Assembly (NCBI GenBank): GCA_012744475.1
Contig: JAAYBV010000041.1
Coordinates: 1-64,000 of the forward strand
Length of the DNA: 64,000 bases
From: Phycisphaerae bacterium
GTDB taxonomy: Bacteria > Planctomycetota > Phycisphaerae > Sedimentisphaerales > Anaerobacaceae
Direction of reading: 5' to 3'
A program made the position numbers and the translations under genes. Positions 26,128-34,725 of the stretch are shown here, in pieces. Under the pieces are notes generated by a model. It saw nothing but the letters and a program-made list of their open reading frames with translations, made no database searches and had not been told where the DNA came from. Each line of letters starts with the position of its first letter. Position 1 is the first letter of the stretch.

Positions 26128-27249
26128 ATGACAGCGAAAGTGATTAGAATCGATGGCGCCGATGCCTGCAGGGATGGACTCAGAACCGCAGCCGAAGTGG
26201 TGGAAGCCGGCGGTTTGGTCGCCTTCCCTACTGAAACCGTGTACGGAATCGCCTGCCGCGCCAGCCGGGCCGCCATCGCCCGGCTGGACGAAGTCAAGGG
26301 ACGAGACACGAAGAAGCACTACACCTTGCACATCGGCCGCAATGACGACTACCGGGCGTACGTTCCGAAGGTCGATCCTCGCGTGGGGAATCTCGTCCGT
26401 CGCGCATGGCCAGGGCCTCTGACGCTGGTCTTCGAACTCCATCCGGTCGAACTGAGTCGTCAGAAAGGCCAGATAGGCGACGAAACCTTCGAAGTCCTGT
26501 ACAAGAATGGCTCCATCGGCATTCGCTGTCCGGACCATCCTGCGGCCACCACGCTGCTGCAACTGGTGCGTGGCCCGGTTGTTGCGCCCAGCGCGAACCC
26601 GCCCGGCTGCGATCCGGCTACCGACGCGGACCAGGTGATCGCTCAGCTTGGAGAGCGACTGGACATCATTCTGGACGGCGGCCCATGCAAGTATCGCAAG
26701 AACAGCACCGTGGCCCGCGTCGGCCGTCAAGGCGTGGAGGTGCTTCGAGAAGGGGTTTACTCACAAATGGATTTGCAGCCTATGGCAACGATGACGTTCC
26801 TGTTTGTCTGTACCGGGAACACCTGCCGCAGTGCGATGGCCGAAGGGCTCTTCCGGGCCCACCTGGCGAAAAAAATCGGCTGTAGCGTTGACGAGCTTGC
26901 ACGGAAGGGATATAAGGTTCACTCGGCGGGCACAATGGATATGGTTGGCGTTCCGGCCAGCGACGGGGCTATCACGGCCTGCCGCCTGAAAGGAGTCGAC
27001 ATCACAGGCCATAGAAGCCGGCCATTGACTCGTTCCCTGATCGAGGCAAGCGATGTCGTTTTCTGCATGGCGTGGGCTCATTATGAGCAGGTTCGTTTTC
27101 TTTCTCCTGACGGTCAGGCCAAGTGCTCCCTGTTGGCTCACGACGTCGAGATTCCCGACCCCGTCGGGCAGCCGCAGGAGTGTTTCAACAAGTGTGCTGA
27201 TATGATCCAGGCTGCCGTTGCGGCACGAATAGGTGAACTCGACATATGA
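26128..27249 (+). CDS. tsaC: TsaC/Sua5-type threonylcarbamoyl-AMP synthase fused to YwlE-like phosphatase
   Basis: 373 residues. Residues 1-210 are a YrdC/TsaC domain (GGLVAFPTETVYGIACRA, KGRDTKKHYTLHIGR, WPGPLTLVF, VVAPSANPPG) that makes threonylcarbamoyl-AMP for tRNA t6A. Residues 219-373 are a low-molecular-weight phosphatase with the CX5R loop VCTGNTCRS and the general-acid DP motif (IPDPVGQ). The Thr in CTGNTCR is the residue that marks protein-arginine phosphatases (YwlE) rather than tyrosine phosphatases. An internal ATG (26767) could give a separate phosphatase. It overlaps rpiB by 4 nt (ATGA). The order Sua5-YwlE-RpiB is that of Bacillus ywlC-ywlE-ywlF, here with two of the genes fused. 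Confidence 0.88.
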   Translation: MTAKVIRIDGADACRDGLRTAAEVVEAGGLVAFPTETVYGIACRASRAAIARLDEVKGRDTKKHYTLHIGRNDDYRAYVPKVDPRVGNLVRRAWPGPLTLVFELHPVELSRQKGQIGDETFEVLYKNGSIGIRCPDHPAATTLLQLVRGPVVAPSANPPGCDPATDADQVIAQLGERLDIILDGGPCKYRKNSTVARVGRQGVEVLREGVYSQMDLQPMATMTFLFVCTGNTCRSAMAEGLFRAHLAKKIGCSVDELARKGYKVHSAGTMDMVGVPASDGAITACRLKGVDITGHRSRPLTRSLIEASDVVFCMAWAHYEQVRFLSPDGQAKCSLLAHDVEIPDPVGQPQECFNKCADMIQAAVAARIGELDI

Positions 27250-27713
27250 AGGTAGCTGTCGGAAGCGACCATCGGGGCTTTGACGCCAAGCAACAGACGA
27301 AGGCCATCGTCAGCCAAATGGGACATGAGTGCATCGATTTCGGGACGGACAGCACGCACCCGGTGGACTATCCCGATCTGGCCTATATCGTTGCCAAGGC
27401 CGTTTCGGAAGGGCAGGCCGACCGCGCGATCCTGATCTGTGCCACGGGCCTTGGGATGAGCATCGCGGCCAATAAGGTCAAGGGAATCCGGGCGGCTCTG
27501 TGCCATGACGAGCTTAGCGCTCAGATCTCGCGCGACCACAACGACACAAACGTCCTGTGCCTTTCCGGCGACCAGATCGGGGAGGTCCTGTTGCGCAAGA
27601 TCGTGGAAGCCTGGCTCAACACCGAGTTCAGCGGCGGACGGCACCAGCGCCGTGTGAGGAAGATCCGCGCCATCGAGGAAGGACGCGATCCACGGGAACT
27701 GAACAACGGCTGA
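27246..27713 (+). CDS. rpiB: Ribose-5-phosphate isomerase B
   Basis: 155 residues of the RpiB/LacAB family: VGSDHRGFDAKQ at the N-terminus, catalytic Cys65 in LICATGLGMSIAANK, and the SRDHNDTNVLCLSG strand. It interconverts ribose 5-phosphate and ribulose 5-phosphate in the non-oxidative pentose phosphate pathway. Its start overlaps the stop of the TsaC-YwlE gene, so the two are translationally coupled. It converges with the acyltransferase gene, with 12 nt between stops. Confidence 0.93.
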   Translation: MKVAVGSDHRGFDAKQQTKAIVSQMGHECIDFGTDSTHPVDYPDLAYIVAKAVSEGQADRAILICATGLGMSIAANKVKGIRAALCHDELSAQISRDHNDTNVLCLSGDQIGEVLLRKIVEAWLNTEFSGGRHQRRVRKIRAIEEGRDPRELNNG

Positions 27714-27725
27714 CCGGACCGGCCG

Positions 27726-28463
27726 TCACACAACGCGCTGCGGCGGCACCGCGGGATGCGGTTCTGTGGAGGCGGCCTCGCCTATCGATCCGGGTGTTGT
27801 CACCCTGCCATTGGCCAGTTCTCTTGCACAGATTTCGTCCAGTGCCTGGAGTGTCTGTTCGAGCTTGGCTCGATATTGGCCGCGCTCATACCGCGTAATG
27901 TCTGTGGGCACCTCGATCGGCTCCCCAAATGCTACGTGCACGCGACCGAACGGCCATACGATGAGGAACCTGTCCCAACTCTTGAGCAGGCGCTTGTGTG
28001 TGGCATCGTAGCTGACCGGAATGATCCTGGCGCCGGTGATCTGCGCCAGTTTCACGATGCCCTCGTTGACATGGAACGCCGGTCCTCTCGGCCCATCGGG
28101 AGTGATGGCAATGTTGCGACCCTCGGCGATCTTGGCCGCAAGTCGACGAACCGCTTTCTGGCCCCCCCGGCTGGTCGATCCCCGGACGGCGTCCTGCCGA
28201 AGCTTGCGAACCAGAGCGGCGCCGTAATCCCCATCGCGGCTGAGGCTGACGAGCATCGCGACTTTGCATCGGCGCGCATGCTTGACATAGAAGTAGACCA
28301 GATAGAAGAGGCGACTGTGCCAGAAGGCGAAGATGTTGCCCCCCTGCTCCACGTAGTCACGGAAGATGTGTTCGTCGGTCACAGTCAGGCGGTTGGAGCC
28401 ACAGACACATCGCAGCAGAACGTTGAACAAGGACGCGAAGACTACGGTCAGAAATTTGTGCAT
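27726..28463 (-). CDS. DUF374 lysophospholipid acyltransferase-like protein
   Basis: 245 residues. An N-terminal hydrophobic anchor (FLTVVFASLFNVLLRCV) precedes the acyltransferase core: FAFWHSRLFYLVYF, SLSRDGDYGAALVRK, STSRGGQKAVRRL, ITPDGPRGPAF, ARIIPVSYDATHKRL. DUF374 proteins are LPLAT-superfamily members thought to acylate lipid A-like or other membrane lipids; the actual substrate is unknown here. A GTG start four codons upstream (28475) is possible. It acts at the cytoplasmic membrane. Confidence 0.85.
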   Translation of the reverse strand: MHKFLTVVFASLFNVLLRCVCGSNRLTVTDEHIFRDYVEQGGNIFAFWHSRLFYLVYFYVKHARRCKVAMLVSLSRDGDYGAALVRKLRQDAVRGSTSRGGQKAVRRLAAKIAEGRNIAITPDGPRGPAFHVNEGIVKLAQITGARIIPVSYDATHKRLLKSWDRFLIVWPFGRVHVAFGEPIEVPTDITRYERGQYRAKLEQTLQALDEICARELANGRVTTPGSIGEAASTEPHPAVPPQRVV

Positions 28464-28633
28464 GGTTCGATCCACAGGCTACCCGCTCACATGCACGGCT
28501 CGCATGGCCCGGCGCAGCGATCACATGAGGCATACGCTGCCGTCTGCGCGACCTCCCGGCCGCAACCTGCCACACCTGTCCGCGTCCTGATCGGCGCCGT
28601 CCCAGGTTCACGGCAGCCCCGAACTGACCGTCG

Positions 28634-29284
28634 CTACTGAAGCTTCTGCTGCAACTGCTCGAGCACGGAACGAATGGAGACGATCTGACTCTGGAGTTCC
28701 GTCATCTGCTGCGTTTGCGTTTTCAACTTGGTGCCCAACTGTTCGATCTTCACCTGAGCCTCCCTGGCGTCCAGCACGGCGGCGTCACGAGACTGGCTCA
28801 AGGAAGCCACCTGCTTCTCCAAAAGCCCTCGCGTGTCCACCAGGTTCTCCACCATCACCTGAAGCTCGTCACGCGATTTCACCAGATCGCCGACGCGCTG
28901 CTGGAGCTGGCCCTTGTCCTGGCCCAGCTCGTCGATCTTCTTCTGCAACTCGATTCGAGCGGCGACCAGCTCATCGACCCTTGTGTTGAGCTGATCGCGG
29001 GAAACCGTCAGATCCCGCACTTGGCCCTGAAGCCTGTCGCGGGCTTCCACAGTGCCTGCCAGACCGGATTCGGCCTCCCCAAGCGACCGCTCGAGTTTCT
29101 CGACGTCCTGCTTGAGCGCGTCCCTTTGGGCCGTGGTCTCCTTCAAGCTGGCCTCGAGCTGCTCGACCTGCCCCTTCAGTTCCGTATTCTCCGTGCTTGT
29201 GCCGTTGCAGCCACATACACAGCCACACAGTGCCAACAGCCCTGCCAGTGTGCCAAACCAAGCCAATACGTGTCTGCTTTTCAT
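28634..29284 (-). CDS. Coiled-coil lipoprotein
   Basis: 216 residues from an ATG with GGAGGAGG upstream. A lipoprotein-type signal (FGTLAGLLALCGC) is followed by Cys-rich CVCGCNG, so the mature N-terminus is probably lipidated. Everything after residue 30 is a continuous heptad coiled coil (ELKGQVEQLEASLKETTAQR through EQLQQKLQ). No enzymatic domain is present. It could be a periplasmic spacer or structural protein, comparable in design to Lpp-like or SMC-like coiled coils. A promoter lies about 130 nt upstream. Confidence 0.75.
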   Translation of the reverse strand: MKSRHVLAWFGTLAGLLALCGCVCGCNGTSTENTELKGQVEQLEASLKETTAQRDALKQDVEKLERSLGEAESGLAGTVEARDRLQGQVRDLTVSRDQLNTRVDELVAARIELQKKIDELGQDKGQLQQRVGDLVKSRDELQVMVENLVDTRGLLEKQVASLSQSRDAAVLDAREAQVKIEQLGTKLKTQTQQMTELQSQIVSIRSVLEQLQQKLQ

Positions 29285-29619
29285 CGTTCCGGTCCTCCTC
29301 CTGCACTCGGCCTCTGCCGAGGCATACACGGGCCAAGCCTTCCAGCCGTAGCAGGCCAAGCTCAGTTGCCCAGACTCACCCTCGGGTCTGTATTCAGTCG
29401 AATAACAAGATTGAGGATATCTTATTGATCGGCCACGGTCAAGCGCTTTCTGACCGCACCGGCGGATTCGGCGCAGACAGTGAGCGGCAGGCAACTCAAG
29501 CGGGAATCTCTCTGCAAACGGCCCTCGGGACGGGACGAAGAGTTACCCTACAGCCCCATGTGAGCGTGCAGATCAAGGAAGGTCTCGCCGGAACACGCTT
29601 CTGGCCGCTTGCGACGCGG
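29285..29619. other. Intergenic region with promoter for the coiled-coil gene
   Basis: The 335 nt between accA and the coiled-coil lipoprotein gene contain a minus-strand promoter at 29414-29442 and no supported gene. Confidence 0.5.
29414..29442 (-). promoter_or_regulatory. Sigma70-like promoter for the coiled-coil lipoprotein
   Basis: On the minus strand: TTGACC (29442-29437), 17 bp and TATCCT (29419-29414). It leaves a leader of about 120 nt. Confidence 0.5.
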
Positions 29620-30693
29620 CTATACCCTGGCGGTCGAGGTGTCTCTCTTGGCGGCCGCCGGGCGGCTCGTCGTCGCGATCCGGGACGCGCGCTCCACGGC
29701 CAGAGGACCCTGGAGTGTGGCCTTACTGCCCAGAGAACGCCATTTCTGATAGCGGCTCTCGACCAACTCGTCTATCGGGACGTGCTGCAACTGGGCGAGG
29801 GTCTTGGCCACGTAGGTCTCGACGTTATAGACAGTGTCGTGTACGTTGCGATGGGCCCCACCCACAGGTTCGGGGATGATGGCATCGACCAGACCGAGCC
29901 GGTATAGGTCGCGGCTGGTCAGCTTGAGGGCCTCGGCCGCGTCCGGCGCCCGCGATCCGTCGCGCCACAGGATGGCGGCGCATCCCTCCGGAGAGATCAC
30001 CGAGTAGTAGGAGAATTCCAGCATCGCCAGCCGGTCCCCGACCGCAATGCCCAGCGCCCCCCCGGAACCACCCTCGCCGATGCAGATGGAAATGACGGGA
30101 ACCCTCAGACGCGACATTTCGCTCAGGTTCACTGCGATCGCCTGCGCCTGGCCGCGCTCTTCCGCCCCCACCCCAGGATAAGCCCCCGGCGTATCAATCA
30201 GCGTCACGACGGGCAGCCCGTATTTCTCGGCAAACCGCATCTTCGCCAGAGCTTTACGGTATCCTTCCGGGTTCGGACAACCAAAATTGCAGACGATCTT
30301 CTCCTTGGTGGTCTTGCCCTTGTCCTGGCCGACGATCAGCACCTTGTTCCGTGCGATCTGTCCGATCCCGGTGATGATGGCGCGGTCGTCGCCGAACAGC
30401 CTGTCCCCATGCAACTCCCGGAAGTCCTTGACCATGAGGTTCAGATAGTCACGCAGGAGCGGTCTCTGAGGGTGCCGGGCGACCTGCACCGTTTGCCAGG
30501 CGGTGAGATTCGAGTAGACTCGCTTCAACTCGATAATCCGGTCTTTCTCGATACGCCGGATCTCGACGGAATAATCGATCCCCTTCTTGGCACTGAGCTT
30601 GCGCAACTCCTCCACCTGTCGCTCGAAGTCGGCCACCTTCTGCTCGAAGTCCAGGTAGCCACCGTTCGTCGGTCGATTGTTCTCACGCGCCAT
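29620..30693 (-). CDS. accA: Acetyl-CoA carboxylase carboxyltransferase subunit alpha
   Basis: 357 residues. An N-terminal helical region (LDFEQKVADFERQVEELRKL) precedes the crotonase-fold carboxyltransferase core: ARHPQRPLLRDYL, LHGDRLFGDDRAI, FGCPNPEGYRKALAKMRFAE, LIDTPGAYPGVGAEERGQ, IGEGGSGGALGIAVGDRL, YYSVISPEGCAAILW. It transfers the carboxyl group from carboxybiotin to acetyl-CoA with AccD, which is not in this window. The start is weakly marked; MARENN was chosen over an upstream non-ATG start. The C-terminal tail of about 30 residues is Ala/Arg/Ser-rich. Confidence 0.93.
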   Translation of the reverse strand: MARENNRPTNGGYLDFEQKVADFERQVEELRKLSAKKGIDYSVEIRRIEKDRIIELKRVYSNLTAWQTVQVARHPQRPLLRDYLNLMVKDFRELHGDRLFGDDRAIITGIGQIARNKVLIVGQDKGKTTKEKIVCNFGCPNPEGYRKALAKMRFAEKYGLPVVTLIDTPGAYPGVGAEERGQAQAIAVNLSEMSRLRVPVISICIGEGGSGGALGIAVGDRLAMLEFSYYSVISPEGCAAILWRDGSRAPDAAEALKLTSRDLYRLGLVDAIIPEPVGGAHRNVHDTVYNVETYVAKTLAQLQHVPIDELVESRYQKWRSLGSKATLQGPLAVERASRIATTSRPAAAKRDTSTARV

Positions 30694-30871
30694 ATTGTCG
30701 CTCAGCTCATCTGTTGTTTCCACCGTCCAACACATCCGTCAGACGGCAGTGAGACTACCAAAAAAACAGCCCACGCCTGTGGCGGGGACTCATCTTTCGT
30801 TTGCCAGATCCGTCGGCCCGGTTTCAAGCCGTGAATCTTATCATTTTGCCCGGCCCCGGCAAAGAAAAAAA

Positions 30872-30898
30872 TTGACAGGCCGGCGCGCCGGCTATACC
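30872..30898 (+). promoter_or_regulatory. tyrA-purL-purQ promoter with palindromic spacer
   Basis: A perfect TTGACA (30872-30877), 15 bp and TATACC (30893-30898). The spacer is almost entirely the perfect 14-bp palindrome GCCGGCGCGCCGGC (30879-30892), which could be an operator for a dimeric repressor. The leader would be about 40 nt before the GTG at 30945. Confidence 0.5.
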
Positions 30899-30944
30899 TT
30901 TGGTCGTCGGCTGGGTTCTATCCATCGGTTATAAGGTCTTTTTG

Positions 30945-31817
30945 GTGAGAGACTTACGTCGCATCTGTGTCATTGGCCTCGGACTCCTGGGTGGTTCGAT
31001 ATCTTCGGCGGTTCGCCATCGACTGCCGGCCGTGTCCGTCGTTGGCTACAGCCATCGGGCTGCCACGCGGGCGAAGGCCCGACGTTTGGCGATTGCCACG
31101 GAGGTGGCGGAGCAGCTTTCCGAAGCCGTATGCGACGTCGATCTGGTCATCCTGGCGACACCCATCTTCACGTTCGCGGAGTACTTCGCCCACCTCAACA
31201 AGTTGGTCCGACGCGGCTGCATCATCACGGACGTTGGATCGACCAAGGTGCTTCCACATCGTTGGGCCCAACAGCAGTTGACCGATGGGGCCATTTACAT
31301 CGGTTCGCATCCGATTGCCGGCTCCGAGCAGAGAGGAATCGAGTTCGCAAGGGACGATCTGTTCGTCGATGCCCGCTGCATTCTGACAACCGCAAGGGGC
31401 GTCAATCGAGGTACGCTGGGCGCTTTGAGGCAGTTCTGGTCGGACCTCGGCTGCTCGGTCGAGACCATGACTGCGGCCGAACATGACCGGATTCTCGCCA
31501 ACGTCAGTCACCTGCCGCACATCATCGCAACCGGACTGGTCAATGCGAGCGATCCGCAAGACATGAGATCGGCGGGAAAGGGGTTCCTCGACAGCACAAG
31601 AATCGCTTCCGGCCCGGCCGATATCTGGACCGACGTGCTGCTGGCCAATGCCGACAACATCGTCGCAGGAATCGACCGCGTCCTCGCGGAGCTGACGGCT
31701 GTCAGGCACGCCCTGAAGGCCGAAGACCGGCAGACCATCCAAACCCTTCTGGAAGAGGCCCGCCGCAAGCGCGCCGCACTCGTCAAGTACAAGATCAGAA
31801 AGAAGGAGCTATTGTGA
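30945..31817 (+). CDS. tyrA: Prephenate dehydrogenase
   Basis: 290 residues from a GTG start. An NAD-binding Rossmann fold opens with ICVIGLGLLGGSIS, followed by DLVILATPIFTFAEYF, ITDVGSTKVLPH, the prephenate-site motif GSHPIAGSEQRGIEFA and the helical dimerisation half (VSHLPHIIATGLV, GFLDSTRIASGPADIWTDVL). It oxidatively decarboxylates prephenate to 4-hydroxyphenylpyruvate in tyrosine synthesis. No ACT domain is present, so tyrosine feedback may be absent. It overlaps purL (GTGA) and probably shares the promoter at 30872. Confidence 0.9.
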   Translation: MRDLRRICVIGLGLLGGSISSAVRHRLPAVSVVGYSHRAATRAKARRLAIATEVAEQLSEAVCDVDLVILATPIFTFAEYFAHLNKLVRRGCIITDVGSTKVLPHRWAQQQLTDGAIYIGSHPIAGSEQRGIEFARDDLFVDARCILTTARGVNRGTLGALRQFWSDLGCSVETMTAAEHDRILANVSHLPHIIATGLVNASDPQDMRSAGKGFLDSTRIASGPADIWTDVLLANADNIVAGIDRVLAELTAVRHALKAEDRQTIQTLLEEARRKRAALVKYKIRKKELL

Positions 31818-34696
31818 AGCAATGGCGTTTCGAGGTGTTCAACCGGGCCGGCTTTTCGGATGTGCATGGCAACGGCGTGCTGGAGGACATCCGTGAACTT
31901 GGAATCACCACGATCGAGGCCGTGCAGTCGGCCAAGGTGTTTCTCATCGAAGCGGATTTCGACCAAGCCTTCGCCCATCGCCTCGCCAAAGAGCTGTTGA
32001 GCGACCCGGTCTGCGAGGAGTACTACATCGGGCGCAGCGCCGCCCCCGCCGGTCTGGCGCGTGCGACGCTGATCGAGGTCCATCTCAAGAGCGGCGTCAC
32101 CGATCCGGTGGCCGAATCCGTTACCGCAGCCATTTCCGACATGGGCGTCGCGGGAGCACACGTCCGGACCGCCCGCAAGTACGTTTTGCTGGGCGAGATC
32201 CGTCCCGCCCAGATCGAGACCATTGCCAAGCGGGTCCTGGCTAACGACTGCATTGAGGACGTGGTCGTGGGCGACGAGGCCGAGCCGCCCAGCCCTCACC
32301 TGAAACCCTACGAGCTGCGCATCACGCATTGGCCCATTCGCGATCTCGACGACGGCGGCCTGGAGGCGCTCAGCAAGCAGCGTGACCTGTTCCTGAACCT
32401 GACCGAGATGAAGGCGATTCAGGCTTACTTTCGCCGGCTCGAACGCGAGCCGACCGACGTGGAGTTGGAAAGCTTGGCCCAGACCTGGAGCGAGCATTGC
32501 GTCCACAAGACGCTTCGCAGCGCCGTCGAGATGACCATCGATGGGCAGGCGAAGCGCTTCGACAATCTGCTCAAGGAGACCGTTTTCAAGGCGACAAAGG
32601 ACCTCGACAAGGACTGGTGCATCTCGGTGTTCGCCGACAACGCGGGGGTGGTGGAGTTCGACGAGGAGTCGGCGGTTTGTTTCAAGGTCGAGACGCACAA
32701 CCACCCGTCGGCCCTCGATCCTTACGGCGGGGCCGCAACGGGCATCGGCGGCGTCATCCGCGACCCGATGGGCACCGGCATGGGCGCCCGCCCGATCGCG
32801 AACACCGACATCTTCTGCTTCGGCGAGCCCGACAAGAGCCTCGATCAGATCCCCAAGGGCGTGTTGCACCCTCGGCGGATCATGAAAGGCGTAGTCGCGG
32901 GCGTCCGCGACTACGGCAACCGTATGGGCATTCCCACGGTCAACGGAGCGATCTACTTCGACGACCGCTACCTCGGCAATCCGCTGGTCTACTGTGGCAA
33001 CATCGGCCTGATGGATAAGGACAAGGCCTTCAAGCACCCCCAGAGCGGCAACCTCATCGTGGTCGTCGGAGGGCGGACCGGACGCGACGGGATTCACGGG
33101 GCGACCTTCTCCAGCGGCCAGATGACGCACGAGCACGAGACGGTGTTCTCCCACGCCGTCCAGATCGGCAACGCGATCACCGAGAAGAAGATGCTCGACG
33201 TACTCGTCCAGGCCAACGAAGCCGGCCTCTATGAGGCGATCACCGATTGCGGCGCGGGCGGGCTGAGCAGTGCCGTCGGCGAGATGGGCGCGGAGCTTGG
33301 CGCCGAGGTGGACCTTGACACCGTTCCGCTCAAGTACACGGGCCTGAGCTATACGGAAATCTGGATCAGCGAGGCGCAGGAGCGGATGGTCCTGGCGGTC
33401 AAGCCCGAGAACCGTGAGGCGATCCTGAGAATCTTTGAAAGCGAGAACGTCGAGGCGACGGTCATCGGTCGCTTTACCAACGACCGGAAGCTGCGCCTGC
33501 GCTACCACGGCCAACAGGTAGCGGAGCTGGACATGGACTTCCTCCACAATGGCGTGCCGAAATACAGCCGCCAGGCGATCTGGACCACGCCGGCTCTGAG
33601 CGAGCCGGTCACCGCCGATAAAGACCACTATAACGACGAGCTACTGGGCATCCTCTCGTCGTACAACGTCGCCAGCAAGGAATGGGTCATCCGTCAGTAC
33701 GACCACGAGGTGCAAGGCGGCTCGGTCGTCAAACCCCTCGTCGGCGTGGTGAACGACGGCCCCGGCGATGCGGCGGTGATCCAGCCGAAGCTGACCAGCT
33801 CCCGCGGCCTGGCGATCAGTTGCGGCATGAATCCTCTCTACGGAGACATCGATCCGTACTGGATGGCGCTGGCGGGAATCGACGAGGCCGTGCGGAATCT
33901 GATCTGTGTCGGCGGACGGTTCGACCGCATCGCCCTGCTGGACAACTTCTGCTGGGGCAACTGCACGAACCCGCGAACGCTTGGCACCCTCGTGCGGGCC
34001 GCCCAGGCCTGCTACGACGGCGCGATGGCCTACGGCGCCCCGTTCATCTCCGGGAAGGACTCGCTCAACAACGAGTTCGCCTGCGAGGACGGCACGACCA
34101 TCTGCATTCCGGCGACCCTGCTGATCAGCGCCATGTCGATCGTGGACGACGTCGAAAAATGCGTGACGATGGACGCCAAGAAGCCGGGCAACCTGCTGTT
34201 CGTCGTCGGGCGGACCAGCAACGAACTGGGCGGATCGCACTGCTACAAGCTCCGTAGTCAGCTCGGCGCTAACGTGCCCAGGCTGGACCTCGAACTGGCG
34301 CCGCAGATCGCGCGTAAGATCGCGCAGGCCATCGCCGACGGGCTGGTGGCGAGCTGCCATGATTGCTCCGAAGGCGGGCTGGCGGTCGCCTTGGCGGAGA
34401 TGGCTTTCGCCGGCGGGCTGGGCATCGAAGCGGACCTGCACGGACTGCCGACGTCGAAGGACTGCACCCGGCTCGACGGGCAATTGTTCAGCGAGTCGAA
34501 CAGTCGCTATGTGATCGAGGTCGAGCCGCGTCACTACGACGCCTTCGCCAGGCTGATGTTGAATCTGCCGTTTGGGCAGATCGGCAAGGTCACAGCCGGC
34601 TCGAGACTCGTGATTCGTTCGCGCGAGGGCAGGAACGTGGTCGACGCGGAGATCGACATCTTGAAGCAGGCATGGCAGAAGACACTGGACTGGTAA
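31814..34696 (+). CDS. purL: Phosphoribosylformylglycinamidine synthase PurL with N-terminal PurS-like modules
   Basis: 960 residues from a GTG overlapping the tyrA stop, with AAGGAG upstream. Two PurS-like alpha/beta modules appear at about 1-80 (ELGITTIEAVQSAKVFLIEA) and 82-160 (IEVHLKSGVTDPVAESVTAA). Then comes the PurL catalytic body: LAQTWSEHCVHKTLR, ETHNHPSALDPYGGAATGIG, GNPLVYCGNIGLMD, DCGAGGLSSAVGEMG, PFISGKDSLNNEF, SCHDCSEGGLAVALAEMAF. It converts FGAR to FGAM in purine synthesis using ammonia supplied by PurQ, encoded next. Standalone PurS usually bridges PurL and PurQ; fusion would fix the stoichiometry. Confidence 0.92.
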   Translation: MKQWRFEVFNRAGFSDVHGNGVLEDIRELGITTIEAVQSAKVFLIEADFDQAFAHRLAKELLSDPVCEEYYIGRSAAPAGLARATLIEVHLKSGVTDPVAESVTAAISDMGVAGAHVRTARKYVLLGEIRPAQIETIAKRVLANDCIEDVVVGDEAEPPSPHLKPYELRITHWPIRDLDDGGLEALSKQRDLFLNLTEMKAIQAYFRRLEREPTDVELESLAQTWSEHCVHKTLRSAVEMTIDGQAKRFDNLLKETVFKATKDLDKDWCISVFADNAGVVEFDEESAVCFKVETHNHPSALDPYGGAATGIGGVIRDPMGTGMGARPIANTDIFCFGEPDKSLDQIPKGVLHPRRIMKGVVAGVRDYGNRMGIPTVNGAIYFDDRYLGNPLVYCGNIGLMDKDKAFKHPQSGNLIVVVGGRTGRDGIHGATFSSGQMTHEHETVFSHAVQIGNAITEKKMLDVLVQANEAGLYEAITDCGAGGLSSAVGEMGAELGAEVDLDTVPLKYTGLSYTEIWISEAQERMVLAVKPENREAILRIFESENVEATVIGRFTNDRKLRLRYHGQQVAELDMDFLHNGVPKYSRQAIWTTPALSEPVTADKDHYNDELLGILSSYNVASKEWVIRQYDHEVQGGSVVKPLVGVVNDGPGDAAVIQPKLTSSRGLAISCGMNPLYGDIDPYWMALAGIDEAVRNLICVGGRFDRIALLDNFCWGNCTNPRTLGTLVRAAQACYDGAMAYGAPFISGKDSLNNEFACEDGTTICIPATLLISAMSIVDDVEKCVTMDAKKPGNLLFVVGRTSNELGGSHCYKLRSQLGANVPRLDLELAPQIARKIAQAIADGLVASCHDCSEGGLAVALAEMAFAGGLGIEADLHGLPTSKDCTRLDGQLFSESNSRYVIEVEPRHYDAFARLMLNLPFGQIGKVTAGSRLVIRSREGRNVVDAEIDILKQAWQKTLDW

Positions 34697-34725
34697 CGGA
34701 ATTGGCTGGAGCACGAGGACAGGAA

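Noticed and set aside
31508-33628. 706-codon minus-strand open frame
   Set aside because: Antisense to purL with mirror codon bias; no signal, start site or domain.
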